Source: Limnephilus marmoratus | Taxonomy: Eukaryota; Arthropoda; Insecta; Trichoptera; Limnephilidae | Direction: 5' to 3' | Assembly (NCBI GenBank): GCA_917880885.1 | Contig: OU862917.1 | Location: 32,724,104-32,788,103 of the forward strand | Length of the DNA stretch: 64,000 nt | In this document: positions 11,720-21,965 of the stretch, in pieces | How positions within the stretch are numbered: position 1 is the first letter of the stretch | Layout: each line of letters opens with the position of its first letter | Translations under genes and position numbers: made by a program | The notes under the pieces: generated by a model | The model's input: only the letters and a program-made list of their open reading frames with translations | Told to the model about the DNA's origin: nothing | Database searches by the model: none

Positions 11720-12677
11720 GAACAGTGCCAAGGGAAATGGGGCCAACTCATACTCAAAGAATTTCATCAAATCCTCATCTGATCGTTTGTTTATACACAT
11801 CCGCTGAAACAGCAATGTTGGATCAACTGCAACCTTTTCATCGTGAATTTTTATCGACGAGCTGACAGAAGACATTGGGAATGCCCGATCTTTGCGGGAC
11901 AACTTGATGTCTGAGAATGTCAAGCCCACTATCGCATTCATTGCCTTTTCACCAACTCGAACAGCATCGTAGCACGTTATTGTAGCATCTCCGACGACTA
12001 ACCTAATTACCCATCACAATAATAATGATTATAAAATGAATTTCACTAATCATCTGTTCGAGAACAACTTACCTGCTTTCTTGCGTGCAAAAATTAATAA
12101 GGAATTTCCCATGAAGAAAAAACCCATCTTAACATTTTGGTAAGTAAAAACAGCTTTTTCTGAAAATGACGACATTTTACGAAAAAACTTAAAATTGCTG
12201 TAAATATTTACTGGTTGGAGATTTATTTAGACATGTATATGTATTCTAAAAGGTAATTAAATTATTTACAACTTCTTTTGAATAAATTTCTTTCTTGGAT
12301 GAATATTTTAGACGATATGAAGGAATGTTTGATGAAAAATGGCAGGAAAAATGATTTTTTTAGAAAATATTGACATTTGTGGAGCGTATAACTCAAAAAC
12401 GGCTGGGATTTTCAAAATTATGTATAGAATAAAAGTTGTAGATAATCTTATGAGCTTTTACTTATTCTAAAAAAGTTTTCCTCTGCGACGCACCGTTTTT
12501 GAGATATAAACGGAAACCCGAAAATCGGGACCTTCCCCCCCCCCTCCCCCCCCCTAGCTCACCACCTAGACGTCAGGACTTTTAGTATGTTCACACCCTA
12601 AGCATCCTAAACAAGTCCTGAAAGAATCGCTTAGGTCGCTGCTCACGCACTCTACAACTCCTTCCTTTACTGGACTA
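11720..12677 (-). repeat. Right long inverted-repeat arm with truncated gene duplicate
   Basis: Inverted partner of the left arm. Its inner end (11941-11720, minus strand) encodes the same N-terminal peptide, from MNAIVGLTFSDIKL to APFPLALF, then runs antisense into the core. A mirrored C run lies at 12535-12554. Confidence 0.9.
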
Positions 12678-13856
12678 CATGTAATTATCATTTTTTCGCA
12701 CCCATAAAATTATGTCCCGTCTTTCCGGTTTATAAAAAAATGGTCTGATTTTTCGGATTGAAATTTTTAAAAAATCCCCAGGGTTTCAAAAATACGATTA
12801 AAAAAATACAGAATGTCTTAGAATATTTGCCTAAACCGGAAAAAAAATTTAAAAAAATGTGATGCAATTGGCCTATTAAACAATTATAGTAGGTATATGG
12901 TGTAAGCACGTTGTAAAAAATTATCAAAAAATAGTTACACATTCAATAAATACTGTAAAATTTCTGTTTTGAACTATTACTAATAAAAAATGTCATTAAC
13001 GGACTGCGAAAGAGAGGCCAGACATCATGCGCTTGAAATTCCCGTCAAAATGACAGTTTTAATTTGTGATTGTGTAATTCAAATTGTGTTTTTGTTAATA
13101 ATTTCTGTTCTAATGACAAAGTCACTATTATATTAGTCTATTATCAATATATTTCATATTATTTTCCGTTTTAATCTATTAATAATGCCATTGTGCACAC
13201 GAATAAATATTTCAAAATGAGACATTTTTTACAATCCAACTGAATATTACTCAGTTAATTTGGTTAAGTACAATTAAAAAACAAAATATTTAAAAATTAT
13301 AACAAATTTTTTATTCATGTCTATATTATATCATCTACTTTATACCTACTGTGTTTACGCATTTCATTTGTATATATTTATGTTTATGTACTTCGATGTA
13401 CAAATTACAAATAACTGCCTACTACTAATTAAAATTCTGGAAACGAGAATTCAACATCTTCACCTGACCCATACTGTAGCCAGCCCTAGCTCCGCGTGTT
13501 ATGGTCCTAGTAGATACGCGAAACCAAGCTTGCTGCGGAAAGAAATCTAGTTCCAAAAACGTCCGCTCACGACCGCTGATGTGTGAGCGCTATAGTCGGA
13601 ACCGAAATTATGATTTGCTGGTATGACAGTCTTAAATTAAAATACCAAAAAAATGTAGGTACGTATGCATCCCCAGTGTGAAAGTATTTGATTTTAATCA
13701 TTCGAAAAATTTATAATTTTATTAAAGGAAGACCATTTGAAACACTTGCCAACAAATCCTAAGAATCGATTTTTCATATTATTCAGGTAAAATTACAAAA
13801 TGCTGCGGTTAGTGCATAAGATAAACTTTTCTCTGTTTTTATGGTTTGAAAATGTA
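12678..13856. other. No gene recognised
   Basis: AT-rich, with only short frames. It separates the long-inverted-repeat element from a hAT-like end. Confidence 0.5.
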
Positions 13857-13932
13857 AATATTAGCTTGGGGACCGGATTAAAATCGGCAGTGGACCGTAT
13901 TTGGCCACTGGGTCGTAGTTTCCCGACCCCTG
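13857..13932 (-). mobile_element. hAT-type terminal fragment
   Basis: Read on the minus strand from 13932, the sequence starts CAGGGGTCGGGAAACTACG and continues with GGCCAAATACGGTCCAC, the style of hAT-superfamily inverted termini. The opposite end is not found nearby. The fragment sits just beyond the 3' end of the host gene. Confidence 0.5.
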
Positions 13933-14054
13933 TTATACACGATACCTAACTGGAGCTACTCCGCTTTCAATTTTAAAATGAATTTACCCTCAAAAAGTTT
14001 CTTAATGCCGACAAACTTTAAGAGAACTAGTACTTTAGTAGAAGTTTAACTTTG

Positions 14055-14060
14055 TTTATT
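14055..14060 (-). terminator. Candidate poly(A) signal of the secreted-protein gene
   Basis: AATAAA on the minus strand, 32 nt past the TGA stop at 14094-14092. It would give a very short 3' UTR ending near 14035. It is the only canonical hexamer seen close to the stop. Confidence 0.45.
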
Positions 14061-14091
14061 TTCGATTCGTTCGTCCCCGTATTATATTTTT

Positions 14092-17000
14092 TCACAATCT
14101 CTTCGGGGGTGGTCGAAGTTCTGTTTTGATATTGTAATTATGTTCGTAGTTGTCGGCCTCCGTAGGCTCATCAAATATCATGACTTGATTCGACGGCCTG
14201 CTACGTCGCTGAGTTAACTTGTGTGTTCTCAATCTGATCGGATGCTGCTCACTTTTTCTGTGAATCACTCCTCTCATTGAACCTGGGGGTCTCGGTGGCA
14301 CCAACAGAGTGTAAGGTTCCCTGTCTGCCTTTGCTCGCTTCATAATTTCGTCTGATAGCAACAAGTTGGAACGTTGGTAGTATTTTGGTTTCTTTTCCAA
14401 GGCGATATTTTTGTACGAATCAAAAGTACCAAAGTCTTCTATTTCTGGTATCGTCAATCCATCGTTACTTCTTGCTTTGTCTGAAGAGTATACTTCCTGA
14501 TCGATCACAGAGCCAATTTCGTGTAGATTCAGAATGCTTTGTCCTGAGTTTGCTGGATGTTCAGATACAAGGCTCGATGAAATTGGATATTGAAGCTCGT
14601 GGTCATTTCTTTCGTAAAAACTAGCAAACGGTCGTGAAGATTGTGTGTATACTAATTCTTCGAGTCTGTTTTTAATATTTTTCTCTTCAGCTTTCTTTTT
14701 AGGGGATTCGATAGATCGATCCGATTTAAAACTGCTCTGTTCTTGAATGTCTTTGTTAACGTTAACCTCATGGCTAGGTAAATCAATTTGAACTGATATT
14801 TCTTCATTTTTAGAAGCCTGGTCTTGAAGTGCCTTGGTGTCTAATTTAGTGGGATTCAATCTGGTTACCTGTTCCCTAACTGTGTTTAAAAGTGTCTCAT
14901 CTACAGCTATTTTCCCACTCAATATGTCGGACACCACTTGCAAATCCATGTTGTAAGGATTGGCCACCTTTAAGCCATTAATTGTGGTAAGTTTTGTAGG
15001 TGGTCCATTGGGAAATATGTCATTCATGTTATCGTATGTAGATTCTCCTTTATTTTGACGCAACTGGCGATTATTTGAACTCGTCGACTGATACTTATCG
15101 CCCTCGCTTCGTTCAGGACTTGATTTAGACCTCCCATTATTTTTAGTGTATTCCTTGCCAGTCCCCGGATTAGTAAAAACTTCATTAGCTTGTTGGAACT
15201 CGCTATTTGGTGAGTGAGATGAATGGGTATATTTCATTTGTCCAGTAGGTTGCGCTTGGTGCGATTTATCATCGGTTCCTTGATTACTCTGCCGTTGATT
15301 TGAAGGCTTTGTTTCCTGAGATGCTGATCGGAAAGTTTCGGATGGAACGTAATCAATGTGGGTAGTTTGACGAGGTTGCACATTAGATGAATAGGCAATC
15401 ATATCAGCGGAATGTGCTCCGATGAAGTTTTGTGGTGCTGACTGAAGTTGCGTGTTTTGATTGTAATTAGACGATTCAAAAGAAGCTTGCTCATTAGGAT
15501 TTCCAAAGATGTACGACCTTACTTCATTGTTCCTAGAATTATCAATATTTTTTGGCTGGGGTTGTTGGGTACTAAAAATTACTTCTTTCTCTTTATAATA
15601 TGTCTGTTCAACTGGCTTAGAGTTACCATACAAATTGGATGGACTTCCCTGATAAAATACATTCTGATAACTCAATGGACTAGGTGAAATCTGGTGTTGC
15701 TCTTGCTGATAATTTGAAACTTGATGACTGGGAGGGGCTGAATTTTGTTGAATTGAATACGATTGCTGATGTACTTGCTGAGGGTAATTGGAATATTGGG
15801 TTGGAAACGATCTGTCATTCGATGGTGAAGGTGTATGGGGAACAACATTAGACAAGTCAATGGGCTGAATGTTTTTTATGGCCTTTTCATGATCAAAAGT
15901 CTGCAGATATCTTGCATTATTAATTTCCTTCGGCGTTGAGAAGTAAAAGGGTGTATTTGTGACAACGTTATTCGGATTGTTGACATAAACTACGGGGTAA
16001 TTGGATGTCATTTCTGGAGTGACCTGGATAGAAGACTTGGGAGAACTTGGGCTTGATAAGGTAGATACTTCTACTCCAGCTCCGAAGTTGGACCATTTGT
16101 ACGATTCTGTTTTTCCATCATTTCTATTGAAACTTTCTGAAAACTTCGGAGAATCAAAATTTATTAATTTTGCCGAATTTCCGAAAAACTGTGTTTGAAC
16201 TTTTTCTTCGTTATTTCTACTGTTATCTTCTTTAAATTGAGGTGATTTCTGATACTCATTTACAGCTCTTTCAAAATATTGAATTTGGTTTCCTGTCGAT
16301 TCAAAACTTTCTCTACTATTTTGAGGCTTTTCATAGCGATTCTGCGTGTCTCTCAAAAAGTACGACTGATCCGGAGAATTCACTTGTGAAACTTTGATTC
16401 CCTTTATAATGTCAGATTGAACCGTGGGGCGGCTGCTTGCTGTCGTAAATGGCTGATAGTTGCTTATATCCCGTTCTCTTTGTTCAATATTATTTATTGT
16501 GGCTTTTGGTGTTTCCTGGTTGGATGCTACTTGATTGCCAAATCCAATACTGTAGCCCACATTGATATTTTGCTGTTGGTTGTGGTCGGGTTGAAAGTTA
16601 ATAGATTGTACGGCTCCCGAATTCACCTGTGGTGCAGTTTGTATGGCAATATGGTTCAAAAATGGGTTATTCGGATAAGGACGATATTCACCATTTGGTT
16701 CAGAATGTGGCGAAGAAGTCTGAGTAGGATAATGGCTGGGTGCTGGAGACGGTGAATATATTACCTGCCTCTGTTCAGTATATTCACCAACGTTGTTTTG
16801 AGAGGATGGCGGCTTCTTAGGGCTCACTTTCCAACCAAAATCTCCGTTAGAATATAATTGCGCCACTTCAGTTTCAGTATCCACATCTCGTTGAAATGTT
16901 TTATGGGAATTCTTCTCGCGATTTTGTTGGAAAGAGTTAACAAATACCAAATTGTTTGGAGACTCTGTATCCTTTTCGCTCTGGTATTGTTGAGAGTGTT

Positions 17001-18333
17001 TCTGGTTATTTTGAACAAAAGAAGACTGAGCATATTGTTGTGGCTGCTGAGGTTGTTGGTTGTGAATGCCATTGAAGTTGTAATTATCCGATTGATCTTT
17101 AAATAAAGCATTTGGTATAATTCCTGTTCTCCAGTTTTGCTCATTTTGGTGTTGTTTAGTTGAAACTGCCGTGGATAAGATAACGGGATCAGGTGTTGAG
17201 GATACAAACACTGATTCTGATATTTGTGGGGCATATTTGGGGTTCCTTACTCCACTCATAGCATTATTGAAATGATCAATTTGCATTTGGTATAAACCTT
17301 GATTTCGATTCGACGATAAGTGGGGTCCAAATGATGAAGAACTAGAAGTATATTGAACTGGCGATGGTGTTGAAACATACTGTACCTGAGATGATACATA
17401 TTGGCCTTGAGATTGGGGAGTAGATAAATAAACTGTATTGGGCGCGGGGGACGATACGTAATGGTGATTAGAACTTGCCGGATGATTTTGAGAAATCTGA
17501 GCAGCAAATTGAATGGACGGAGCTGGTGTTGAGAATTGGTTCTGGAGATCTGGTGATCTAGGGGATGGCGTAGAAACATATTGAATATGATTACTATAAC
17601 TATGTGGCTGTTGTTGAGAACCGAAATTAGAAACGCGATAAGAATTAGAATCAAAACTGTTACTTGGATCTGGTGTTGAAACATAGTTCAATTGAGATGC
17701 CGAAGCATCCTGAAAGTTAGAAGGATTAGAAACGTATTGAACACGGGGTGTTTGGGTTGCAGAAAAGTGGGGAGGAGCGGGAGATGCCATGTAATGTACA
17801 TTGGACGATGACTGCTGTTCTGAACCTGATGGCGCCGTTTTTGGACTGGAGTTATAATTTGCTTTGGGTGTGGGTGTAGATCCATACGTCGAATGAGAAT
17901 CGCTCGAATAATGCACGTCATCATTGTTATTATTATTTTGTCTGAGATTATTTAAAAAGCCTTCTGGAGGATAAGCATATCGAGCCTGAGAACCTTCATT
18001 AGAAGCTCCTTCCTCGCTATCAATCGATTGACTGTGCGATTTTTTTTTCTTGTTTTCTGTGCTTGTCTTGTGTTTACTCTGGTAATCTTCATAAGCTGGT
18101 GGAGGTTCGACATCATCGTCAGATGTTGTGTCGGGTCTTGACTTATCTTTAAGATGAAGCTGCACAGTGACGGTGCTGATGGAATGCTTGAGGTTGGTGT
18201 TAACGTTGGCTCTGTAACCGTTCACTGGGGGGCTGGCGTAGGAGGAGGGATTCTTCCTGGATATCCTGAGGATGTCGGGTTCAGACTCCTGTGCTGCGCA
18301 GTGCCACAAGCACATAGTCGCCAAAAGACACAC
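14092..18333 (-). CDS. Secreted low-complexity Q/N/S/P/Y-rich protein, main coding exon
   Basis: The exon encodes residues 5-1417. Its 5' boundary is a splice acceptor with a T-rich tract ending TTTTACAG at 18346-18334. The 30 codons open upstream of it are intron, not protein. With MKLT from exon 1 the N-terminus becomes a clear signal peptide (hydrophobic core, then HCAAQES). Residues about 180-400 carry irregular repeats of the form Y-V/M-S-S/T-P-x-P (YVSTPSP, YMASPAP, YVSSPAP). Long Q/N-rich tracts follow. A less repetitive, probably conserved block (GPPTKLTTINGLKVANPYN) lies near residue 1110, and the C-terminus is basic (RLRTHKLTQRRSR). There are no membrane segments or enzyme motifs. 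A structural extracellular, cuticle- or matrix-like role is an inference. I cannot name an orthologue. Confidence 0.85.
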   Translation of the reverse strand: MCLLATMCLWHCAAQESEPDILRISRKNPSSYASPPVNGYRANVNTNLKHSISTVTVQLHLKDKSRPDTTSDDDVEPPPAYEDYQSKHKTSTENKKKKSHSQSIDSEEGASNEGSQARYAYPPEGFLNNLRQNNNNNDDVHYSSDSHSTYGSTPTPKANYNSSPKTAPSGSEQQSSSNVHYMASPAPPHFSATQTPRVQYVSNPSNFQDASASQLNYVSTPDPSNSFDSNSYRVSNFGSQQQPHSYSNHIQYVSTPSPRSPDLQNQFSTPAPSIQFAAQISQNHPASSNHHYVSSPAPNTVYLSTPQSQGQYVSSQVQYVSTPSPVQYTSSSSSFGPHLSSNRNQGLYQMQIDHFNNAMSGVRNPKYAPQISESVFVSSTPDPVILSTAVSTKQHQNEQNWRTGIIPNALFKDQSDNYNFNGIHNQQPQQPQQYAQSSFVQNNQKHSQQYQSEKDTESPNNLVFVNSFQQNREKNSHKTFQRDVDTETEVAQLYSNGDFGWKVSPKKPPSSQNNVGEYTEQRQVIYSPSPAPSHYPTQTSSPHSEPNGEYRPYPNNPFLNHIAIQTAPQVNSGAVQSINFQPDHNQQQNINVGYSIGFGNQVASNQETPKATINNIEQRERDISNYQPFTTASSRPTVQSDIIKGIKVSQVNSPDQSYFLRDTQNRYEKPQNSRESFESTGNQIQYFERAVNEYQKSPQFKEDNSRNNEEKVQTQFFGNSAKLINFDSPKFSESFNRNDGKTESYKWSNFGAGVEVSTLSSPSSPKSSIQVTPEMTSNYPVVYVNNPNNVVTNTPFYFSTPKEINNARYLQTFDHEKAIKNIQPIDLSNVVPHTPSPSNDRSFPTQYSNYPQQVHQQSYSIQQNSAPPSHQVSNYQQEQHQISPSPLSYQNVFYQGSPSNLYGNSKPVEQTYYKEKEVIFSTQQPQPKNIDNSRNNEVRSYIFGNPNEQASFESSNYNQNTQLQSAPQNFIGAHSADMIAYSSNVQPRQTTHIDYVPSETFRSASQETKPSNQRQSNQGTDDKSHQAQPTGQMKYTHSSHSPNSEFQQANEVFTNPGTGKEYTKNNGRSKSSPERSEGDKYQSTSSNNRQLRQNKGESTYDNMNDIFPNGPPTKLTTINGLKVANPYNMDLQVVSDILSGKIAVDETLLNTVREQVTRLNPTKLDTKALQDQASKNEEISVQIDLPSHEVNVNKDIQEQSSFKSDRSIESPKKKAEEKNIKNRLEELVYTQSSRPFASFYERNDHELQYPISSSLVSEHPANSGQSILNLHEIGSVIDQEVYSSDKARSNDGLTIPEIEDFGTFDSYKNIALEKKPKYYQRSNLLLSDEIMKRAKADREPYTLLVPPRPPGSMRGVIHRKSEQHPIRLRTHKLTQRRSRPSNQVMIFDEPTEADNYEHNYNIKTELRPPPKRL

Positions 18334-18491
18334 CTGTAAAAAAAAAAAATAATTTAAGGCGAGTTTAGGTACTTTTAGGCGATATAAAATAGTAGGGCTG
18401 AGTTTAGTCAACGGAAGAGGCATCCAATTCCCTAAAAATTATAAGAAGTCTATTATTTCTTCAAACAAGAAGTCTTTTAACTTATTTTTAA

Positions 18492-18640
18492 CATTAGCCT
18501 ACACAGAAGGCCCGGAGGATTAAATATTCCCTAAGGGACTATGTCATATTTGGGGATGCTATGTGGAGGACCTTTTCAGGGAAAAGAAGAAGAAGAAGTT
18601 GTGGGAAGAAAAAAGAGAGAAATGGTGTTTAGGAATCTGG
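18492..18640 (-). mobile_element. LINE family A 3'-end fragment
   Basis: AGGCCCGGAGGAT, TTCCCTAAGGG, ATGTCAT and TTTGGGGATGCT repeat the family A 3' palindrome and its flank. No coding sequence is left. Confidence 0.65.
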
Positions 18641-19299
18641 GGGTCAATGTGGAGGACGGGCGTGTGACTCCATCCTTCCCACTGCGATGTAAGGCGATGG
18701 GTCGAGAGAGTGCGGCTAGAGAGTAGCTTCTGTCACTCTCCGTAGAGAGGAAAAAAATCCTTATTTTTAAACGTCTGGGGTCTAAAAAGTTGCGTATGAT
18801 CTGCAGCTATTCTAAAACGTAAAAATAAATTAAACTGGTTTTTACTATTAGCTCTCCAAAATGTCCGGAAGTTTTGAAAAAAAAATAGATTTCGTGATTT
18901 GGGAAAAAAATTAAACAAAGGATCCATAATTTATATTTTGTAGCAAACTTCATTTTTATTCCATAACTGCAGTTCAAAGAACGCATTTTTTTAAAAACAT
19001 AAGTGATGTGTTTGTTAAAAATAGAAAAGGGGAAAATAACACTTTTTATGGATAAAATCAGTATTCTTGTAGACAGACTAGTATTCATAAACTTTTTTTT
19101 CATGTTTAAATTATAGAAAAAAAAAATAACCGTAATTTTTAGGTTTTTTTCTGAATTTGAATGCATTTAAGCGAGCTAATCATTATTTAAAAAAAATAAA
19201 TTTAAATGCAGTTTTAATTTTTTTTTTGTAAGATGCAACTTTGAAGATATCAGCCGTTTCTGAATTCAAAAGTTGAAATAATTGACACAGACTGGAGGG
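18641..19299. other. No gene recognised
   Basis: A- and T-run-rich intron sequence. The frames are chance ones made of Phe/Lys runs. Confidence 0.5.
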
Positions 19300-19515
19300 A
19301 TCTATGTTAGGTAATGTTAGGTCTCCCTCAACCGGTCTCTTCCGTTCCGGCTCGCCATGCAGTAGGTGGGCAAAACGCATTCGCCGCCAAGACCTAGACA
19401 AACCTAACCCAATAAATCTGGGCTTAACCAGCAAATGTAGAACCATTCGGTGTATTGGTTATCCAATAAATGGTTCCCGGGATGGTGGTACCCATACCCG
19501 CCTGCCAAATTGAAT
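19300..19515 (-). repeat. Dispersed repeat C, copy 2 (longest)
   Basis: Inverted relative to 8240-8430. Shared words are CGCCGCCAAGACCTAGACAA, TTGGTTATCCAATAAATGGT and CCCGGGATGGTGGTACCCAT. The terminal GGCAGGCGGG (minus strand) is common to the 26283 and 46888 copies. Confidence 0.75.
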
Positions 19516-20074
19516 CTGATCTGTAAATGTTAATAATTCGTTACAGCGTGAATATCGCTAGCTAACTATACATTTTTTGTGAATTATCATTACAACGGAG
19601 CCGTTTAATGCTAGAAACTTAAGCAATACTACGCGTAAGGTCCAATTACATTTGAAATGCCTACCTGTAGGAATATGTTGTTTCAAAAATAGGTATACAT
19701 TTTAATGCGATGAAAATTATCTTATTTGCAAACATGTGCATTATGGTCATTATCATCACCCATACATTTCACAGGTCGTACAAAACAGCAGTGTTGAAGT
19801 CAAAGCCATGGAATCAATAATAACACGAGGCAATTTTCTCTTTGCAGCATTCAACAACACAAGTGGACAGTTTAGAAGAGGCCGAGTCACGGATCGCTGA
19901 CCCCAGTGACCTCAGCGGATCGTGATCAAGAAGTTAATAATGCGTCATGGTTGGCAGCGTGGTGAGAAACTAATGGATTTATTGATTTTTCTTGATATTG
20001 GCTGTCAATCAATGCTACACAATCAACAAATCAACCCTGCTAAAGAAAAAGAAAAAAATATATACTTATTTATC
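19516..20074. other. No gene recognised
   Basis: A splice-acceptor-like TTTCTCTTTGCAG ends at 19848, followed by a moderately GC-rich stretch to 19935. No open frame or domain supports an exon. Confidence 0.4.
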
Positions 20075-20373
20075 AATTTATTCATTTAAAATAATATATA
20101 GTATATTTGCGGCACGTTCCAGAGTGGAAGATACTATCAGAATCGCCCTGGTGTAAGACCACCATTCAGAATTGAAACGTTGCTTGAAATGGCTTTAGCC
20201 GTATTTGGTGACAAGATCTGAATAGCCAGTTACTTCCCCACCTTCCACTTCCCTATCTTCTTCCCCACCCTCTACCTTCAGCCTCACAACATACCCCAAT
20301 TGGGGATGCCATAGTCCCACTGGCTCCAGATGGGAGCAGTTGGGACTCTTGTGCGGATTCATGTAAAAAAAAA
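20075..20373 (+). repeat. SINE family A, 5'-truncated copy
   Basis: It lacks the tRNA-like head but has the full body: TATTTGCGGCACGTTCCAGA, CGCCCTGGTGTAAGACCACC, CCCCAATTGGGGATGCCATA, and an A-rich tail at 20365-20373. It is colinear with 51540-51826. Confidence 0.9.
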
Positions 20374-20697
20374 TAATTGAATTTATCTATTAATTTACCG
20401 AAGAGGGTGTAACAGTCATTTTTCAAGATTCCTACATAAAAACTAGGTCACGTAGAAATCTTAGCTAATGAACTTAAATTTGCTTTGAAATTAATTATCA
20501 TTTGTAAGATTGGCACTGATTTTTGTGGAATTTGAAGAATTAGGAAAAACATTCAAGTAAGTACCTAACCATAATATAATATGTTTAATAATACGTTTTC
20601 TAAAGCTTTAAGACTATCCCATGATTTTTCATGGGTAGATAAAAATACTAATTTAGGTTGTGTGATTATGTTTAGATTATGTGTACGTAACATTCTA
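20374..20697. other. No gene recognised
   Basis: AT-rich sequence between a SINE and the minisatellite. Confidence 0.5.
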
Positions 20698-21782
20698 AAA
20701 CTTAATTAAATACTTCTTCAAACTTCGCAAATATGCTTTGTGGCGTTGTTATTTGTTTTCATTAAAACTTAATTAAATACTTCTTCAAACTTCGCAAATA
20801 TACTTTGTGGCGTTGTTATTTGTTTTAATTAAAACTTAATTAAATACTTCTTCAAACTTCGCAAATATACTTTGTGGCGTTGTTATTTGTTTTCATTAAA
20901 ACTTAATTAAATACTTCTTCAAACTTCGCAAATATACTTTGTGGCGTTGTTATTTGTTTTCATTAAAACTTAATTAAATACTTCTTCAAACTTCGCAAAT
21001 ATACTTTATGGCGTTGTTATTTGTTTTCATTAAAACTTAATTAAATACTTCTTCAAACTTCGCAAATATGCTTTGTGGCGTTGTTATTTGTTTTCATTAA
21101 AACTTAATTAAATACTTCTTCAAACTTCGCAAATATATTTTGTGGCGTTGTTATTTGTTTTCATTAAAACTTAATTAAATACTTCTTCAAACTTCGCAAA
21201 TATGCTTTGTGGCGTTGTTATTTGTTTTCATTAAAACTTAATTAAATACTTCTTCAAACTTCGCAAATATGCTTTGTGGCGTTGTTATTTGTTTTCATTA
21301 AAACTTAATTAAATACTTCTTCAAACTTCGCAAATATGCTTTGTGGCGTTGTTATTTGTTTTCATTAAAACTTAATTAAATACTTCTTCAAACTTCGCAA
21401 ATATACTTTGTGGCGTTGTTATTTGTTTTAATTAAAACTTAATCAAATACTTCTTCAAACTTCGCAAATATGCTTTGTGGCGTTGTTATTTGTTTTCATT
21501 AAAACTTAATTAAATACTTCTTCAAACTTCGCAAATATACTTTGTGGCGTTGTTATTTGTTTTCATTAAAACTTAATTAAATACTTCTTCAAACTTCGCA
21601 AATATGCTTTGTGGCGTTGTTATTTGTTTTCATTAAAACTTAATTAAATACTTCTTCAAACTTCGCAAATATGCTTTGTGGCGTTGTTATTTGTTTTCAT
21701 TAAAACTTAATTAAATACTTCTTCAAACTTCGCAAATATGCTTTGTGGCGTTGTTATTTGTTTTCATTAAAACTTAATTAAA
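20698..21782. repeat. 67-bp tandem array, 16 units
   Basis: The word CTTAATTAAATACTTCTTCA first occurs at 20701 and recurs every 67 bp. The start of a final partial unit falls at 21773, exactly 16 periods later. Units differ at few sites, chiefly ATATGC versus ATATAC before TTTGTGGCG, and TTTTAATT versus TTTTCATT. There is no open frame. Confidence 0.97.
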
Positions 21783-21965
21783 CAATCCAAAAAATATATA
21801 AAAAAAATAATTAATGCCGCCGTTCTTAAAAAACTTTATGGCGTAATGCTCAGCACAGTTACATTCCAAGTAGTTGTTTTGAGTTGGTTTTTTGGCGTAA
21901 CAATCTATTTAATTTTAGTTCTTCAATGACCGCTATTTCACTTTGGGGCGTCATTTGAATTAAAC
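21783..21965. repeat. Possible degenerate edge of the 67-bp array
   Basis: The unit's core, CTTTGTGGCGT, recurs loosely as CTTTATGGCGT (21832), TTTTGGCGT (21889) and CTTTGGGGCGT (21940), with AT-rich spacing between. This suggests old decayed units, but it could be coincidence. Confidence 0.35.

Larger units (their letters stand above)
9404..12677 (+). mobile_element. Putative DNA transposon with very long inverted repeats and a nuclease-CXC gene
   Basis: Left arm 9404-10376 and right arm 11720-12677 are near-identical inverted repeats with scattered differences. Their outer ends are TAGTCCAGTAAA and its complement. The trinucleotide CAT lies directly outside both ends and could be a 3-bp target duplication. 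The unique core, 10377-11719, encodes the conserved part of a FEN1/XPG-like nuclease-CXC protein. Each arm also carries the beginning of that gene, so a second, truncated N-terminal copy faces inward from the right. XPG-like nucleases and 3-4 bp duplications are reported for Academ transposons, so an Academ relationship is possible but unproven. No helicase or transposase is visible. Confidence 0.7.

Noticed and set aside
14385..18339. Several frames of 60-140 residues antisense to or overlapping the secreted-protein exon
   Set aside because: Shadows of the biased composition of the real exon. No independent motif or start context.
18334..18423. N-terminal extension MPLPLTKLSPTILYR... of the main exon
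   Set aside because: It lies upstream of a good splice acceptor and gives no proper signal peptide order; the spliced MKLT start is better.
20698..21782. CRISPR array
   Set aside because: Repeats are head-to-tail with no unique spacers, in a eukaryotic intron: a minisatellite.
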